Source: JACVRX01 sp963831385
GTDB lineage: Bacteria > Actinomycetota > Actinomycetes > Jiangellales > Jiangellaceae
Direction: 5' to 3'
Assembly: GCA_963831385.1 (NCBI GenBank)
Contig: CAWHPW010000011.1
Span: forward strand, 496,001 to 560,000
Length of the DNA: 64,000 nucleotides
Both the position numbers and the translations under genes were made by a program. The notes under the pieces are model-generated. The model was not told where the DNA came from. It saw only the letters and a program-made list of their open reading frames with translations, and searched no databases. Position 1 is the stretch's first letter. Every line of letters starts with the position of its first letter. This document shows positions 50,941 to 58,605 of this stretch, piece after piece.

Positions 50941-51708
50941 GTGTACCGGTCCCGAAAGCTCATTCGGCCAACCGGCCTTACCGGGCCGCTGGCAACCCAG
51001 ATCGACCAGCACTGCCTGGTCGAGTCCTTCAGCACGGGCACCGGCGGCACCTTTACCCGACGGATGGATTACGTCACCGTGCGCAATGAGTCTCTGCACG
51101 GCCCGGGCACCGTCTGGGTGGACTACGAGATCCCGGGCATCATGCCGCGGCAGGTCGGCCCCCGTGGCCAGTTCGACACGGCGCACCATGCGGCGGCATT
51201 CACCTTTCCGATCGCCCAGCCGCCTCCTGGCAGCTCGCTCGTCGTCACCACCGGCGCGGTCTGGTCCGACGGCAGCACGCACGAGAACGACCTCACGCTC
51301 GCCCCTCCCACGGTGTGTGGCCAGACCGCCGGTAACGGCGCGGATAACGACCAGTGGGGCATCGGTCGTGCTGCCATCCGCTTCACCCAGCAATGCGTGC
51401 TGGCCGCCGACGGCCCGCACATTCGCTGGGTCAGCCGGGTGACCGCGGAACTGGCCGCCGGCGACCCTTCCGGCGACGCATGGGTGGACTACTGGGTCTC
51501 CAACGGCGGCCGAGCCGACTACCAGCGCGCCACCCAAGGCCACTTCGATCCCGGCAGCCACACGTTGACCCTCACCTTCGACGTGCCTGCGACCCGCCGC
51601 GGCGGCATCGAACTCGGCGTCATCGGCAGCTACGACCAGGAGGGCCGGAGCTTCTCTGCCCACGCCTGGGCACCGCTGAAGTACTGCTTTACACGCTTTC
51701 CCGACTGA
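50941..51708 (+). CDS. hypothetical protein with two tandem Cys-bounded repeats
   Basis: A 255-residue protein of no known family. Residues about 25-126 and 152-249 are related: both start and end with Cys (25/126 and 152/249, spans of 101 and 97). Both have a core GTVWVDYEI versus GDAWVDYWV, then GQFDTAHHAAAFTFPI versus GHFDPGSHTLTLTFDV, suggesting duplicated beta domains each able to close with one disulfide. No clear signal peptide is seen from GTG 50941, although the true start could be elsewhere. Cargo of element 1. Confidence 0.65.
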   Translation: MYRSRKLIRPTGLTGPLATQIDQHCLVESFSTGTGGTFTRRMDYVTVRNESLHGPGTVWVDYEIPGIMPRQVGPRGQFDTAHHAAAFTFPIAQPPPGSSLVVTTGAVWSDGSTHENDLTLAPPTVCGQTAGNGADNDQWGIGRAAIRFTQQCVLAADGPHIRWVSRVTAELAAGDPSGDAWVDYWVSNGGRADYQRATQGHFDPGSHTLTLTFDVPATRRGGIELGVIGSYDQEGRSFSAHAWAPLKYCFTRFPD

Positions 51709-51726
51709 CCCCTCCAGCAGGCCCCG

Positions 51727-51991
51727 TCAGCGACGTCGAACGTCTGCGGCGTCCAGCCACACGGCGGTGAACCTCCACCGGTTGTCGGGTAGCCGCACGT
51801 ATACGCGGCGATCGGTCCAGCCGAGCGCCTCGGTCTCGATGTGCTCCTCGCCGTCGTGCTCCCACATGATCCGGGCGACGACCGGCACCGGCGTTTTGAA
51901 TGTGTGCTGCGGGCATCTGCGCGTCTAGCGCGTTGAGGATGTCCTGGCGCCCCTCCTCCCACGGCGGCGGTGGCTCGACATACTCGTCCAC
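51727..51991 (-). pseudogene. small hypothetical protein, frame broken by one extra base
   Basis: ATG 51991 opens MDEYVEPPPPWEEGRQDILN ALDAQ; the plausible continuation, PQHTFKTPVPVVARIMWEHD and then RRVYVRLPDNRWRFTAVWLD, is in the +1 frame and stops at 51727-51729. Removing one base near 51917 (the A of CAGATGCCC read on the minus strand) gives 87 residues. Family unknown. The acidic, Trp-rich end resembles small beta-rich proteins of plasmids and islands, but no homolog is claimed. Confidence 0.55.
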
Positions 51992-52160
51992 CTATCCAGT
52001 GTCGAACAGATGTTCGGTGGGTCCAGATGTTGGTGACGCTCCGCCGGGGTAATGCTTGGGGCTCGTGCCTCGACTTGACGGCTTGACAGTGCCCGATTTC
52101 GGGGTCCGCGCTCTGATCGCGGCAAATCCGGGCGGTTCTGCAGCGCTGGCGGGCTCGGTG

Positions 52161-52472
52161 TCACCTTCCAGTCGCTGGCGCTTCGAGAAAGCGGATGAAC
52201 TCGCCGACGGTGTGGTGGCGGTGCTGGGGATGGCGAAGTGGGAGCTGGTCGTGGATTTCGTACTGATTGCGGCGTCCCTGGCGGGTCTTCGTCAGGTAGC
52301 CGGCGCGCTCGAGATCCTTGACCAGCTGAGCGGCCGTTCGTTCCGTGACGCCTACGGTCTCCGCAATGTCTCTGAGGCGTGCACCGGGATCGGCCGCGAG
52401 GCATACGAGCACGTGCGCGTAGTTGGTGACAAAGGCCCAACTATGGTCTCCATTACCGGAAACGCTTTTCAT
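52161..52472 (-). CDS. winged helix-turn-helix transcriptional regulator
   Basis: A 103-residue MarR/ArsR-like DNA-binding protein. The helix-turn-helix is in ARLRDIAETVGVTERTAAQL, followed by a recognition helix and wing (DLERAGYLTKTRQGRRNQYE). The C-terminus HPQHRHHTVGEFIRFLEAP is His-rich, which could bind metal. ATG 52472 has no ribosome site; TAGTAT 8 bases upstream suggests a leaderless message. It is divergent from a membrane-protein gene that it may control. Confidence 0.82.
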   Translation of the reverse strand: MKSVSGNGDHSWAFVTNYAHVLVCLAADPGARLRDIAETVGVTERTAAQLVKDLERAGYLTKTRQGRRNQYEIHDQLPLRHPQHRHHTVGEFIRFLEAPATGR

Positions 52473-52479
52473 GAATCGT

Positions 52480-52488
52480 GATACTATC
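52480..52488. promoter_or_regulatory. shared promoter dyad between the regulator and membrane-protein genes
   Basis: GATACTATC contains TACTAT on the plus strand and TAGTAT on the minus strand, so divergent -10 hexamers overlap. Binding by the encoded regulator here would control both genes. The surrounding CGTGATACTATCGTTAA is AT-richer than the window average. Confidence 0.45.
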
Positions 52489-52579
52489 GTTAAATCTCCG
52501 ACTTGGGAGGAGAAGCGCGTCGACATTCCGGCGCGCCGCGGGCGTGAGTGCCCGCTCCGCCACCGAAAGGAACCCACCA

Positions 52580-53176
52580 ATGACCTCCCTACTATCGCGC
52601 ACGACTTCCACGGTGCCAGTGCCAACGTTCAGTCGCCCGCGTGTCTGGGCGTGGCCGGTCGCGATCCTCCTGGGCTTTCCGATCGGCGGCTACATCGCAA
52701 ACCTGATTGTCGGCCCGGTCGACTCGGTCGGCGCAGCACTAGCCGGCGGCCTGATCGCGGGCGCCGTCGTCGGCGCCGCACAATGGCTTGCGCTCCGTCG
52801 GCTCGTCCCCTGGATCTGGATCGCAGCCACGAGCATCGGAATGGCGGCCGGTCTCACCCTGGGCGCCGCACTCGTCGACTACGGGATCGGCCGGGGAGAC
52901 CTCATGCTGATGGGTGCCGTGACCGGAGTTGTTGTCGGAGGGCTGCAGGCGTTGGTGCTCGCACGACAGGGCATCTCAGGTGCGGCCTGGTGGGCCGTAG
53001 CGAACCCGCCAGTCTGGGCGCTCGCCTGGCTGGTGAGCTCGTACGTGATCAGCGCAAACATCGATGAGCGCTTCACGAACTTCGGCGCGAGCGGTTGCCT
53101 TCTGTACGCCCTGCTGACCGCCGTCCTCCTCGAGGTGATGTTCCGCCGCACCGAGGCGGAGGCGCTCAAGCCTTGA
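52580..53176 (+). CDS. hypothetical polytopic membrane protein
   Basis: A 198-residue protein with about six helices rich in small residues, for example ILLGFPIGGYIANLIVGPVD, AALAGGLIAGAVVGAAQWLA and LMGAVTGVVVGGLQALVLAR. GAAAGGAA lies about 7 bases before ATG 52580; a longer frame to 52478 crosses the promoter. Glycine-paired helices suggest tight packing. No family identified. Divergent from the winged-helix gene. Confidence 0.75.
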   Translation: MTSLLSRTTSTVPVPTFSRPRVWAWPVAILLGFPIGGYIANLIVGPVDSVGAALAGGLIAGAVVGAAQWLALRRLVPWIWIAATSIGMAAGLTLGAALVDYGIGRGDLMLMGAVTGVVVGGLQALVLARQGISGAAWWAVANPPVWALAWLVSSYVISANIDERFTNFGASGCLLYALLTAVLLEVMFRRTEAEALKP

Positions 53177-53279
53177 GCAACGATCGGGGCCGCAGGCCTT
53201 TGTCCTGGCCGGATTCTCGCCAGCCGAGGCGACCGGGAGCGGTCACGCAGGCAGCGGACGGGCGTGTCCCGGGTCACGA

Positions 53280-53451
53280 CTAGTCCTCGACCTCGCCGTC
53301 GTGCTCGCGCAACAGGTCCCGGACACGCCGGGCGACGTCGCCGTCGGTCAGCGTGCGGTGAAACGCGACGGCGCGGATGCCGTCGAGCAACGCCAGCAGC
53401 TCGGCGATGCCATGGCGGGCTGGCTCTCGCGGTGGGAAGGTTAGTGGACAC
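53280..53451 (-). pseudogene. paralogue of the small element protein at 56145, frame broken at codon 4
   Basis: GTG 53451 begins GTGTCCACTAACC where the intact copy at 56321 has GTGTCCACTACC, so one A is extra. In the restored frame the protein reads EPARHGIAELLALLDGIRAV and AFHRTLTDGDVARRVRDLLR and stops at 53282-53280, about 56 residues. The intact copy shares EPARHGIAELL. Function unknown. Each element carries one copy. Confidence 0.6.
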
Positions 53452-53587
53452 GGCGGTGGCTCCTCTCATGAGCCTCTCGTCGAGGGACCGCTGTGGAGGT
53501 GAAGCTCCCGGCGGTCCCGCCTTTTCGTTGTGTTGACGCTAGTACCGCTATAGCCATACGTCTACGGCTACAGCCACCCTGCTACGT

Positions 53588-53734
53588 ATGGGGAAGAAGA
53601 CAATCTACGTCCGTCAGGACGACGTCGAGTTGTGGGCTCGGGCCGAGCGCTACGCCAAGGCGCGCAGGATGCCGGTCTCCGGTCTGGTCATGGCTGCGCT
53701 GGAGACCTACCTCGCGGACGCCGACGAGCGCTGA
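53588..53734 (+). CDS. ribbon-helix-helix (CopG/Arc-like) small protein
   Basis: A 48-residue protein starting MGKKTIYVRQDDVELWARAE with SGLVMAALETYLADADER at the end, the beta-helix-helix pattern of RHH DNA-binding proteins. It resembles antitoxins and element regulators; no toxin gene is adjacent. Upstream, GCTATAGCC and GGCTACAGCC repeats (about 53547-53573) may be its operator. No clear ribosome site precedes ATG 53588. It lies near the right end of element 1. Confidence 0.75.
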   Translation: MGKKTIYVRQDDVELWARAERYAKARRMPVSGLVMAALETYLADADER

Positions 53735-54558
53735 TCGTTCCTCAGCGATTCCTCAGCACGTCCACAAACGGCCAACGCCAGCCAACGGTCAGATTGGCTG
53801 TTTGCGCTGGTCAGAGAGCTACACCGTCGATTACCAACGCCAGCAAACGCCCTGGTGAGAGTTCGAGCTGTACTACGACATCTAGGCCTGTAGGCCTCTG
53901 ACCTGCGGAGACGCCGCCTACGCATCGGCTCGGCGCACATCGGGCGCACCTCCCCGTGAGGGTCGTCGGCCGCGGACTCGCCCAGGGCTCGGTCGACGGC
54001 CTTCCGCATGCGGTCCTCCCTCGCCGGCATCAGGTGGGTGTACGTGCGCAGCGTGAACCCGGGGTCGGCGTGCCCGAGGTACTCCGACACGGCCTTGATC
54101 GAGACCCCATCCTCGAGCAGCACGGACGCGAAGTGGTGCCGCAGCGCGTGCATCCCGTTCTCTCGAATCGCCGGCACGCCGGCCGACCTCAGCGCCGGCT
54201 TCCACACGAACGTGTTGACGTAGTTCCGGTTCGCCGCCGAGCTCTCCCGCGTCGACAGCACGAGCCGCGCCGTCGCCGGCTGGCCGGTCGGCTGCCACGG
54301 CAACGTCACCTCACGGCCCGCGAACGCCTGCAGGTACGCGGCGAGGCGAAGCGACATCGATCCGGGCAGCGGAACATCCCGGGCCCGGCCGCCCTTCGGC
54401 GGGGCGAACACCTGCCGGGAGCCTCGCGGCTGGCCGCTGCTCGGGTGTGGCCCCGTGCCTCCTGGCGTCACGGCGGCACGGATGCGCGCCAACGGGGAGC
54501 ACTCCTGCCCCGACCCCCGGCGGCTCAGTCGTCGGGGTTGGTCGCGTGTCGTGGTCAA
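53707..54558 (-). pseudogene. tyrosine recombinase/integrase remnant of element 2
   Basis: Similarity to integrases begins near 54411 (FAPPKGGRARDVPLPGSMSL) and includes the catalytic block GMHALRHHFASVLLEDGVSI (HxxR), EYLGHADPGFTLRTYTHL (His and nucleophile Tyr) and REDRMRKAVDRALG. The N-terminal arm-binding and first catalytic-Arg parts are missing. The open frame continues through attachment site 2 to 53707, past the likely natural end near 53920. Oriented toward site 2, just as the first remnant faces site 1. Confidence 0.85.
53859..53887 (+). repeat. attachment site 2, exact copy of the glnA 3' end
   Basis: Identical over 29 bases to 50493-50521, including the glnA terminal codons and stop, in the same orientation. 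Imperfect repeats with AACGCCAGC just upstream (about 53774-53848) may be recombinase arm sites. Confidence 0.9.
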
Positions 54559-55113
54559 TCACGGGATCGAGCAGGTGTACTGGACGAGCTCCTTGTGCAG
54601 GCCCCGCAGCGTCGGGTCGTCCTCCTCCAGGTAGGACTGCGCGGCCTCGCGGGCCGAGGCGTCCGCGGTCGTGTCGGCGACAAGCGCCGCGAGGGCCGCC
54701 TCGATCTCAGCCTCGGTGCCGGTCAGGAACGCCTCCCGCGCCACGTCGCAGGTGGAGGCGGCCGCCGACTCCGGCTCCGGATCCACCAGGGCCTCCAGCT
54801 CCTCCAGCTCGGCCAGGGCCTCGTCGGAGATGGCGACCAGCTCGTCGGGCCCGAAGCCCTCGCACGCGGCGGGGATGTTCGCGGCGTCCAGGGTCCCCGC
54901 GAACGCCTCCTCCTTGATCGCCTCCTTGCAGGCGGCGCGATCCGGCTCGGCCGTGGCCGGGCTGGGCGGGACGGTCGTCGCCGTGGGGCTGCCGGTCGGG
55001 AAGTCGGTCGAGCCCTCCGGGAGCGGGTCGGCGCCGTCGCAGCCGGCGAGCAGGCCGGCGAGAACCAGCAGCAGGCCAGCCACGGCGGCGCGCGTCGTCG
55101 TTGTCTCGGTCAT
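54559..55113 (-). CDS. lipoprotein of unknown function
   Basis: A 184-residue protein. The signal peptide is GLLLVLAGLLAGC (Cys about residue 25), followed by a Thr/Pro linker and an acidic helical domain. Four further Cys include CKEAIKEEAFAGTLDAANIP and STCDVAREAFLTGTEAEIEA, probably two disulfides, and it ends QYTCSIP. No family is recognised. Cargo of element 2. Confidence 0.8.
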   Translation of the reverse strand: MTETTTTRAAVAGLLLVLAGLLAGCDGADPLPEGSTDFPTGSPTATTVPPSPATAEPDRAACKEAIKEEAFAGTLDAANIPAACEGFGPDELVAISDEALAELEELEALVDPEPESAAASTCDVAREAFLTGTEAEIEAALAALVADTTADASAREAAQSYLEEDDPTLRGLHKELVQYTCSIP

Positions 55114-55229
55114 GGGCCCTCATGGTCCTCTTAGATTGCGGCGCCGCCGTGCCCGGGGTCGGGCCTCCGGGCACGGTTGAGGACCAGCATGCCGCCGCCG
55201 CGCAGCAGCGCGCCGGGGGACCTGCCTCT

Positions 55230-55970
55230 CTACATCGACAGGTCAAGGACGAACCGTGCACCGTCGTCGGCCTTGCCGTGAAGCATGACCCGGTAAGAGT
55301 CGGGCAGAGGCTCTCCTCTCACCTCCTCGAGCTTCGTGCGCGCCAGGGACAATCGGTCACGATGCTGGACCAGTTGGTCTCGCTCGTCCGGCCTCATGGG
55401 CCGCCGGGACGCCAGGATCATGGCGGCTTCCCCGGAGTCCATCGCGAACGCCGCGACCGGGAGATAGCCCTTGAAGTTCACCACCCGGCCAGTCGGTCGC
55501 ATGAAGGCGACCGTGAAGAAGCCCATCTCGTCACTGCTTGGCGGCGGCACCCACACCATGTCCCTGGTCGGAGCCCCGTCAGGGTTCGCCGGGACCACGT
55601 CATCGCCGGAGGTCCAGATCGTGAAGCCTGTCGTGAGGGTGTCGGCGACGGCTGGAGGAGGCCGGTCCCACTGGTCGATGATGCGCGTTCCGCGCTGCTC
55701 GACGACTGACTCGACAAAGGGAGACCGAGCTCCGCCGCCGTCAACGATCCACTGGAAGCGCCAGTCACGGCTCTCGTGCAGGCTGACCTTCAGATACCTG
55801 CCCGTGGACCGCTCCATCACGTACACGTCGCCCTTGCGGCTCGCGACCACCTTCCAGACCGCCGCTCGTCTGTCGGGTCGGCCGAAGGCCACGCGCATCT
55901 CACCGCCGCGGTCGAGCGAAAGCCTTTGTAGCGGGTCATCCCCGTGTTGGTAGACGAGCGTGAATGTCAC
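55230..55970 (-). CDS. hypothetical protein
   Basis: A 246-residue soluble protein if started at GTG 55970 (VTFTLVYQHGDDPLQRLSLD). It has EMRVAFGRPDRRAAVWKVVA, TGFTIWTSGDDVVPANPDGA and VWVPPPSSDEMGFFTVAFMR, a beta-rich pattern. The frame extends to 56111, but that ATG lies in a terminator hairpin and the added 47 residues lack structure-like sequence. Family and role unknown. Confidence 0.6.
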   Translation of the reverse strand: MTFTLVYQHGDDPLQRLSLDRGGEMRVAFGRPDRRAAVWKVVASRKGDVYVMERSTGRYLKVSLHESRDWRFQWIVDGGGARSPFVESVVEQRGTRIIDQWDRPPPAVADTLTTGFTIWTSGDDVVPANPDGAPTRDMVWVPPPSSDEMGFFTVAFMRPTGRVVNFKGYLPVAAFAMDSGEAAMILASRRPMRPDERDQLVQHRDRLSLARTKLEEVRGEPLPDSYRVMLHGKADDGARFVLDLSM

Positions 55971-56097
55971 AACCAGGAGTCCACCACGGCCATGCGCTCC
56001 GCGTTCATTCACTGTGTCCGCGGTCGCCGGACGTGTAGTCTCCGCGACGCTGGTCGGTTCCGGTTCCCCCGTGAACTGGCCTCGCCAGACCGTTGAA

Positions 56098-56129
56098 CGG
56101 CCCGCACCCATGACTTCTGGTGCGGGCCG
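56098..56129 (-). terminator. hairpin terminator after the small gene at 56145
   Basis: CGGCCCGCACC (56098-56108) and GGTGCGGGCCG (56119-56129) form a perfect 11-bp stem with a 10-base loop, 16 bases beyond the stop of the minus-strand gene. Confidence 0.65.
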
Positions 56130-56144
56130 CCGTGTCGTGCGGGG

Positions 56145-56321
56145 TCAGTTCGCGGTGCCGCTCCCTTCGTCGTAGCCGGCGAACGCGTCGCGGATGCGGC
56201 GCAGCGCGTCGTCCGGCTCGAGGGTGGCGTCGTGCGCCAGGCGGCGCAGCTCGTCGACCAGGGTGAGCAGCTCGGCGATGCCGTGACGTGCGGGTTCGGG
56301 CGGTGGGAAGGTAGTGGACAC
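56145..56321 (-). CDS. small hypothetical protein, element-associated
   Basis: A 58-residue protein starting GTG-STTFPPPEPARHGIAELL, then TLVDELRRLAHDATLEPDDA and IRDAFAGYDEGSG. Related to the broken gene at 53280 in element 1. Helical, acidic, no known family. A longer frame to 56540 exists, but the similarity with the paralogue begins at this GTG. Confidence 0.6.
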   Translation of the reverse strand: MSTTFPPPEPARHGIAELLTLVDELRRLAHDATLEPDDALRRIRDAFAGYDEGSGTAN

Positions 56322-56556
56322 GGCGGGGCTCCATCCCGTCGAGGTCCCGGCCGGCGGTTGCGTCGTCGCGCCGGGACCGCTCTGTCTGTTGGCTGTGTCG
56401 CTCGTCTTGGCCGGCGGTCCGCGTGCCCGCGATGTCACATCGATGTCACAGGACGTCGAGTAATGACGGGTAACGACGGCACGCGCTGGGAAGCGGCGTC
56501 GCAGGTCAGACGGCGTGTCACGCGCATCGCCGCATGTCAACGTAGGGTGGTCACCA

Positions 56557-56572
56557 GTACTTCGACATCTAG
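56557..56572 (+). repeat. attachment site 3, partial copy of the glnA 3' end
   Basis: GTACTTCGACATCTAG matches the glnA end GTACTACGACATCTAG at 15 of 16 positions. Read in frame it gives QYFDI-stop, the typical end of a type I glutamine synthetase, so it may be the original chromosomal 3' end displaced by two insertions. Confidence 0.7.
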
Positions 56573-56585
56573 CCGCTCATCCGTC

Positions 56586-56633
56586 ATCGAAGTCGCTTTG
56601 GTGGGGTCAGCACCCCAGTAAAGCGACTTCGAT
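56586..56633. repeat. palindrome just beyond attachment site 3
   Basis: ATCGAAGTCGCTTT (56586-56599) and AAAGCGACTTCGAT (56620-56633) are perfect inverts around a GGGG/CCCC pair. It may be the original glnA terminator. The 357-base gap 56322-56678 also contains site 3 and nothing else recognised. Confidence 0.75.
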
Positions 56634-56678
56634 CACGTACTGGAGGCCAAGCCTGCCGTGCACATCTAAGCCGTCGCC

Positions 56679-57746
56679 GTGTACCAGCTGACTGGCAACG
56701 ATCCTGAGGACGTGGACCGGCTCACCCTGGTGCCATTCCTTCCCGACGGACGGTGCGCAGTGGTCGCGTCCGGGCCGAACGGCGGTCCGCAACTTCCGAG
56801 TGGGGCGGTCGAGCCAGGCGAACACTGGCTGCTCGACAGCTGCTTACGGATCCCGCTGCTGCAAGTCGGATTCCGCCGACAGCGTGTCCACCCGTTTGCG
56901 GTCGACGGCGCGCACGTCTTCGTCTGGCTCGACGGCGATCACTACAGCGGGACACGTCCGCACACCGCGACGCCGCCGCTGACCGGTTGGCCGGCCGAGA
57001 TCGCGCAGTTGTTCGACGACGTCGGCGACCCCGCGTCGGCCCGCACTGTCAGAGATGCGATGACGTCGTACACGCAACAGGACGACGCGTCCTACTACGC
57101 CGGCAACGTCCGACTGCTCGAGCCGGCCTACCTGCGGGCAACAACGGCACAGGGTGGCTCGGGATTCGGCGGCGATGCTGCCCGATGGCGTCGCCGGCGG
57201 GAGATGATCGTCGACGGCATCGACCGCGACGGCACATTCCTCGATCTGGGCTGCGCCAACGGCCTGCTCATGGAGTCGGTACACGACTGGGCAGCCGAGC
57301 GAGGCCACCGCATCGAGCCCTATGGGGTCGACCTCGCGCCGGGCCTCGTCCAGTTAGCTCGCCAACGCCTGCCGCAGTGGGCTGAGCGCATCCAGCACGG
57401 AAATGCGATCGACTGGCTTCCGCCAGACGCTCGGCGATTCACCTTCGTCCACATGTTGCTCGATTTGGTCCCCGTGGCTCGGCGGGCCGATCTGATCCGG
57501 CATGCGCTGAACCACCTGGTCGAGCCTGGCGGACGGCTGTTGGTTAGCCATTACCAGTCGGCGAAAACCTCCAACCCGCCTCCGAGCCGCATTCTCGCCG
57601 ATCTGGGATACACGGTCAGGGGCAGTTCGAGTGCCGAAGAAAACCCGATGGACGCCACGGCCTGGATCGACGCCGATCTCACGGCCAGCCGGCGTCGGCC
57701 AGCTCGTGGGCCCACGGCGGGTCGGCCCCGACGCGCTGGCAGGTGA
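56679..57746 (+). CDS. SAM-dependent methyltransferase with an N-terminal NUDIX-like domain
   Basis: A 355-residue two-part protein. Residues 1 to about 115 (RLTLVPFLPDGRCAVVAS, LPSGAVEPGE, PFAVDGAHVFVWLDGD) resemble a NUDIX fold without the full GX5EX7REUXEEXGU box. Residues about 160-330 are a class I methyltransferase with motif I GTFLDLGCANGLLMESV, then HGNAIDWLPPDARRFTFVHM and LVEPGGRLLVSHYQ. The extreme C-terminus overlaps the convergent kinase gene by 68 bases and may be non-native. Role unknown. Confidence 0.82.
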   Translation: MYQLTGNDPEDVDRLTLVPFLPDGRCAVVASGPNGGPQLPSGAVEPGEHWLLDSCLRIPLLQVGFRRQRVHPFAVDGAHVFVWLDGDHYSGTRPHTATPPLTGWPAEIAQLFDDVGDPASARTVRDAMTSYTQQDDASYYAGNVRLLEPAYLRATTAQGGSGFGGDAARWRRRREMIVDGIDRDGTFLDLGCANGLLMESVHDWAAERGHRIEPYGVDLAPGLVQLARQRLPQWAERIQHGNAIDWLPPDARRFTFVHMLLDLVPVARRADLIRHALNHLVEPGGRLLVSHYQSAKTSNPPPSRILADLGYTVRGSSSAEENPMDATAWIDADLTASRRRPARGPTAGRPRRAGR

Positions 57747-58605
57747 CCGCAGAGACGGCTGTCGCGAATTCGGTTGCCGCCTTCAGCAAGGAACGATCCG
57801 AGAGCTCGGCCCGGCCGAGTTCTCGTTGGTGCCACCACGCGACGAACCCGCCGCAGAACGAGTCGCCAGCGCCGATCGTGTCCGCGATCGCCACCCGGGG
57901 CACCGTGACTCGCAACTGCTCCGAGCCGGTGACGATCCGTACGTCGTTGGCGCCGTCGGTCAGCAGTACTACCTGAGGCCCTTGACCCTGGATCTCCTCG
58001 GCGGCCGCCAGCGCCTCCCGGTCCGGGTACAGGTACTCGGCATCGTCGGTGCTGACCTTGACGACGTCGGCGCGTCGGAGGATGCGCTCCAGCCGGTCGC
58101 GAGCGGCTGGATGAGCTTCGAGGATGGTCGGGCGGCAGTTCGGGTCGACGACGAGCAAGACGTCGTCGGGCAGGCCGGCGACCGCGGTTTCGACCGAGGA
58201 CGCCACTGGTTCCAGCACCAGGCCGAGCGTTCCGACGTACAGGATCCGCGGCGCCTTCTCCGCGACCACTGCCCGGGCCTGGTCGACGCTCAGCTCGGCC
58301 GCGGACGTGCCGTCGACGTAGAACAGGTACGAGGCGGCGCCGGCCTCGTCGAGCCAGGCGAGGGCAAGTGTCGTCGGCGAATCGGTCGACGGTGCCGATG
58401 AGTCGTCGACCTGCGATTCGACCAGGTTCTCGCGGAGCAGCTGTCCGAACCCGTCAGTGGACAGCGAGCCGAGATAGGCGCAGGTCTCCCCCAGCCGCGC
58501 GATGGTTCGGGCGACGTTGAACGGGCCCCCACCGGGAACGGCCCTGAATGACCCGTTCCCGGTGGGCACCATGTCGATCAGGCTCTCGCCCGCGACGACG
58601 ATCAC
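57679..58605 (-). CDS. PfkB-family carbohydrate kinase (fructokinase-like)
   Basis: A 308-residue sugar kinase with GGGPFNVARTIARLGETCAY, VVDPNCRPTILEAHPAARDR and the catalytic motif ADTIGAGDSFCGGFVAWWHQ (anion hole and base Asp). It is last in the SBP-permease-ATPase-kinase operon, with a GTGA overlap to the ATPase gene. The layout matches the frcBCAK fructose operon of rhizobia, so it probably phosphorylates the imported sugar. Confidence 0.92.
   Translation of the reverse strand: MIVVAGESLIDMVPTGNGSFRAVPGGGPFNVARTIARLGETCAYLGSLSTDGFGQLLRENLVESQVDDSSAPSTDSPTTLALAWLDEAGAASYLFYVDGTSAAELSVDQARAVVAEKAPRILYVGTLGLVLEPVASSVETAVAGLPDDVLLVVDPNCRPTILEAHPAARDRLERILRRADVVKVSTDDAEYLYPDREALAAAEEIQGQGPQVVLLTDGANDVRIVTGSEQLRVTVPRVAIADTIGAGDSFCGGFVAWWHQRELGRAELSDRSLLKAATEFATAVSAVTCQRVGADPPWAHELADAGWP

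Larger units (their letters stand above)
50520..53887. mobile_element. decayed integrative element 1 in glnA
   Basis: Bounded by direct 29-bp repeats (50493-50521 and 53859-53887), with a truncated tyrosine recombinase at the glnA end. Cargo: a secreted or surface-like two-repeat protein, a frame-broken small gene, a winged-helix regulator divergent from a membrane protein, a frame-broken small gene and a ribbon-helix-helix protein. There are no replication, conjugation or phage structural genes. Confidence 0.75.
53888..56572. mobile_element. decayed integrative element 2, tandem to element 1
   Basis: Bounded by attachment site 2 and the shorter 16-bp site at 56557-56572, again with an integrase remnant at the left end. 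Cargo: a lipoprotein, an unknown 246-residue protein and a small protein paralogous to one in element 1. No mobility genes remain intact. Confidence 0.65.

Noticed and set aside
52879..53469. 196-codon minus-strand frame near the right end of element 1
   Set aside because: It is a shadow: the real small gene (53280-53451) lies in another frame, shown by similarity to the intact paralogue at 56145.
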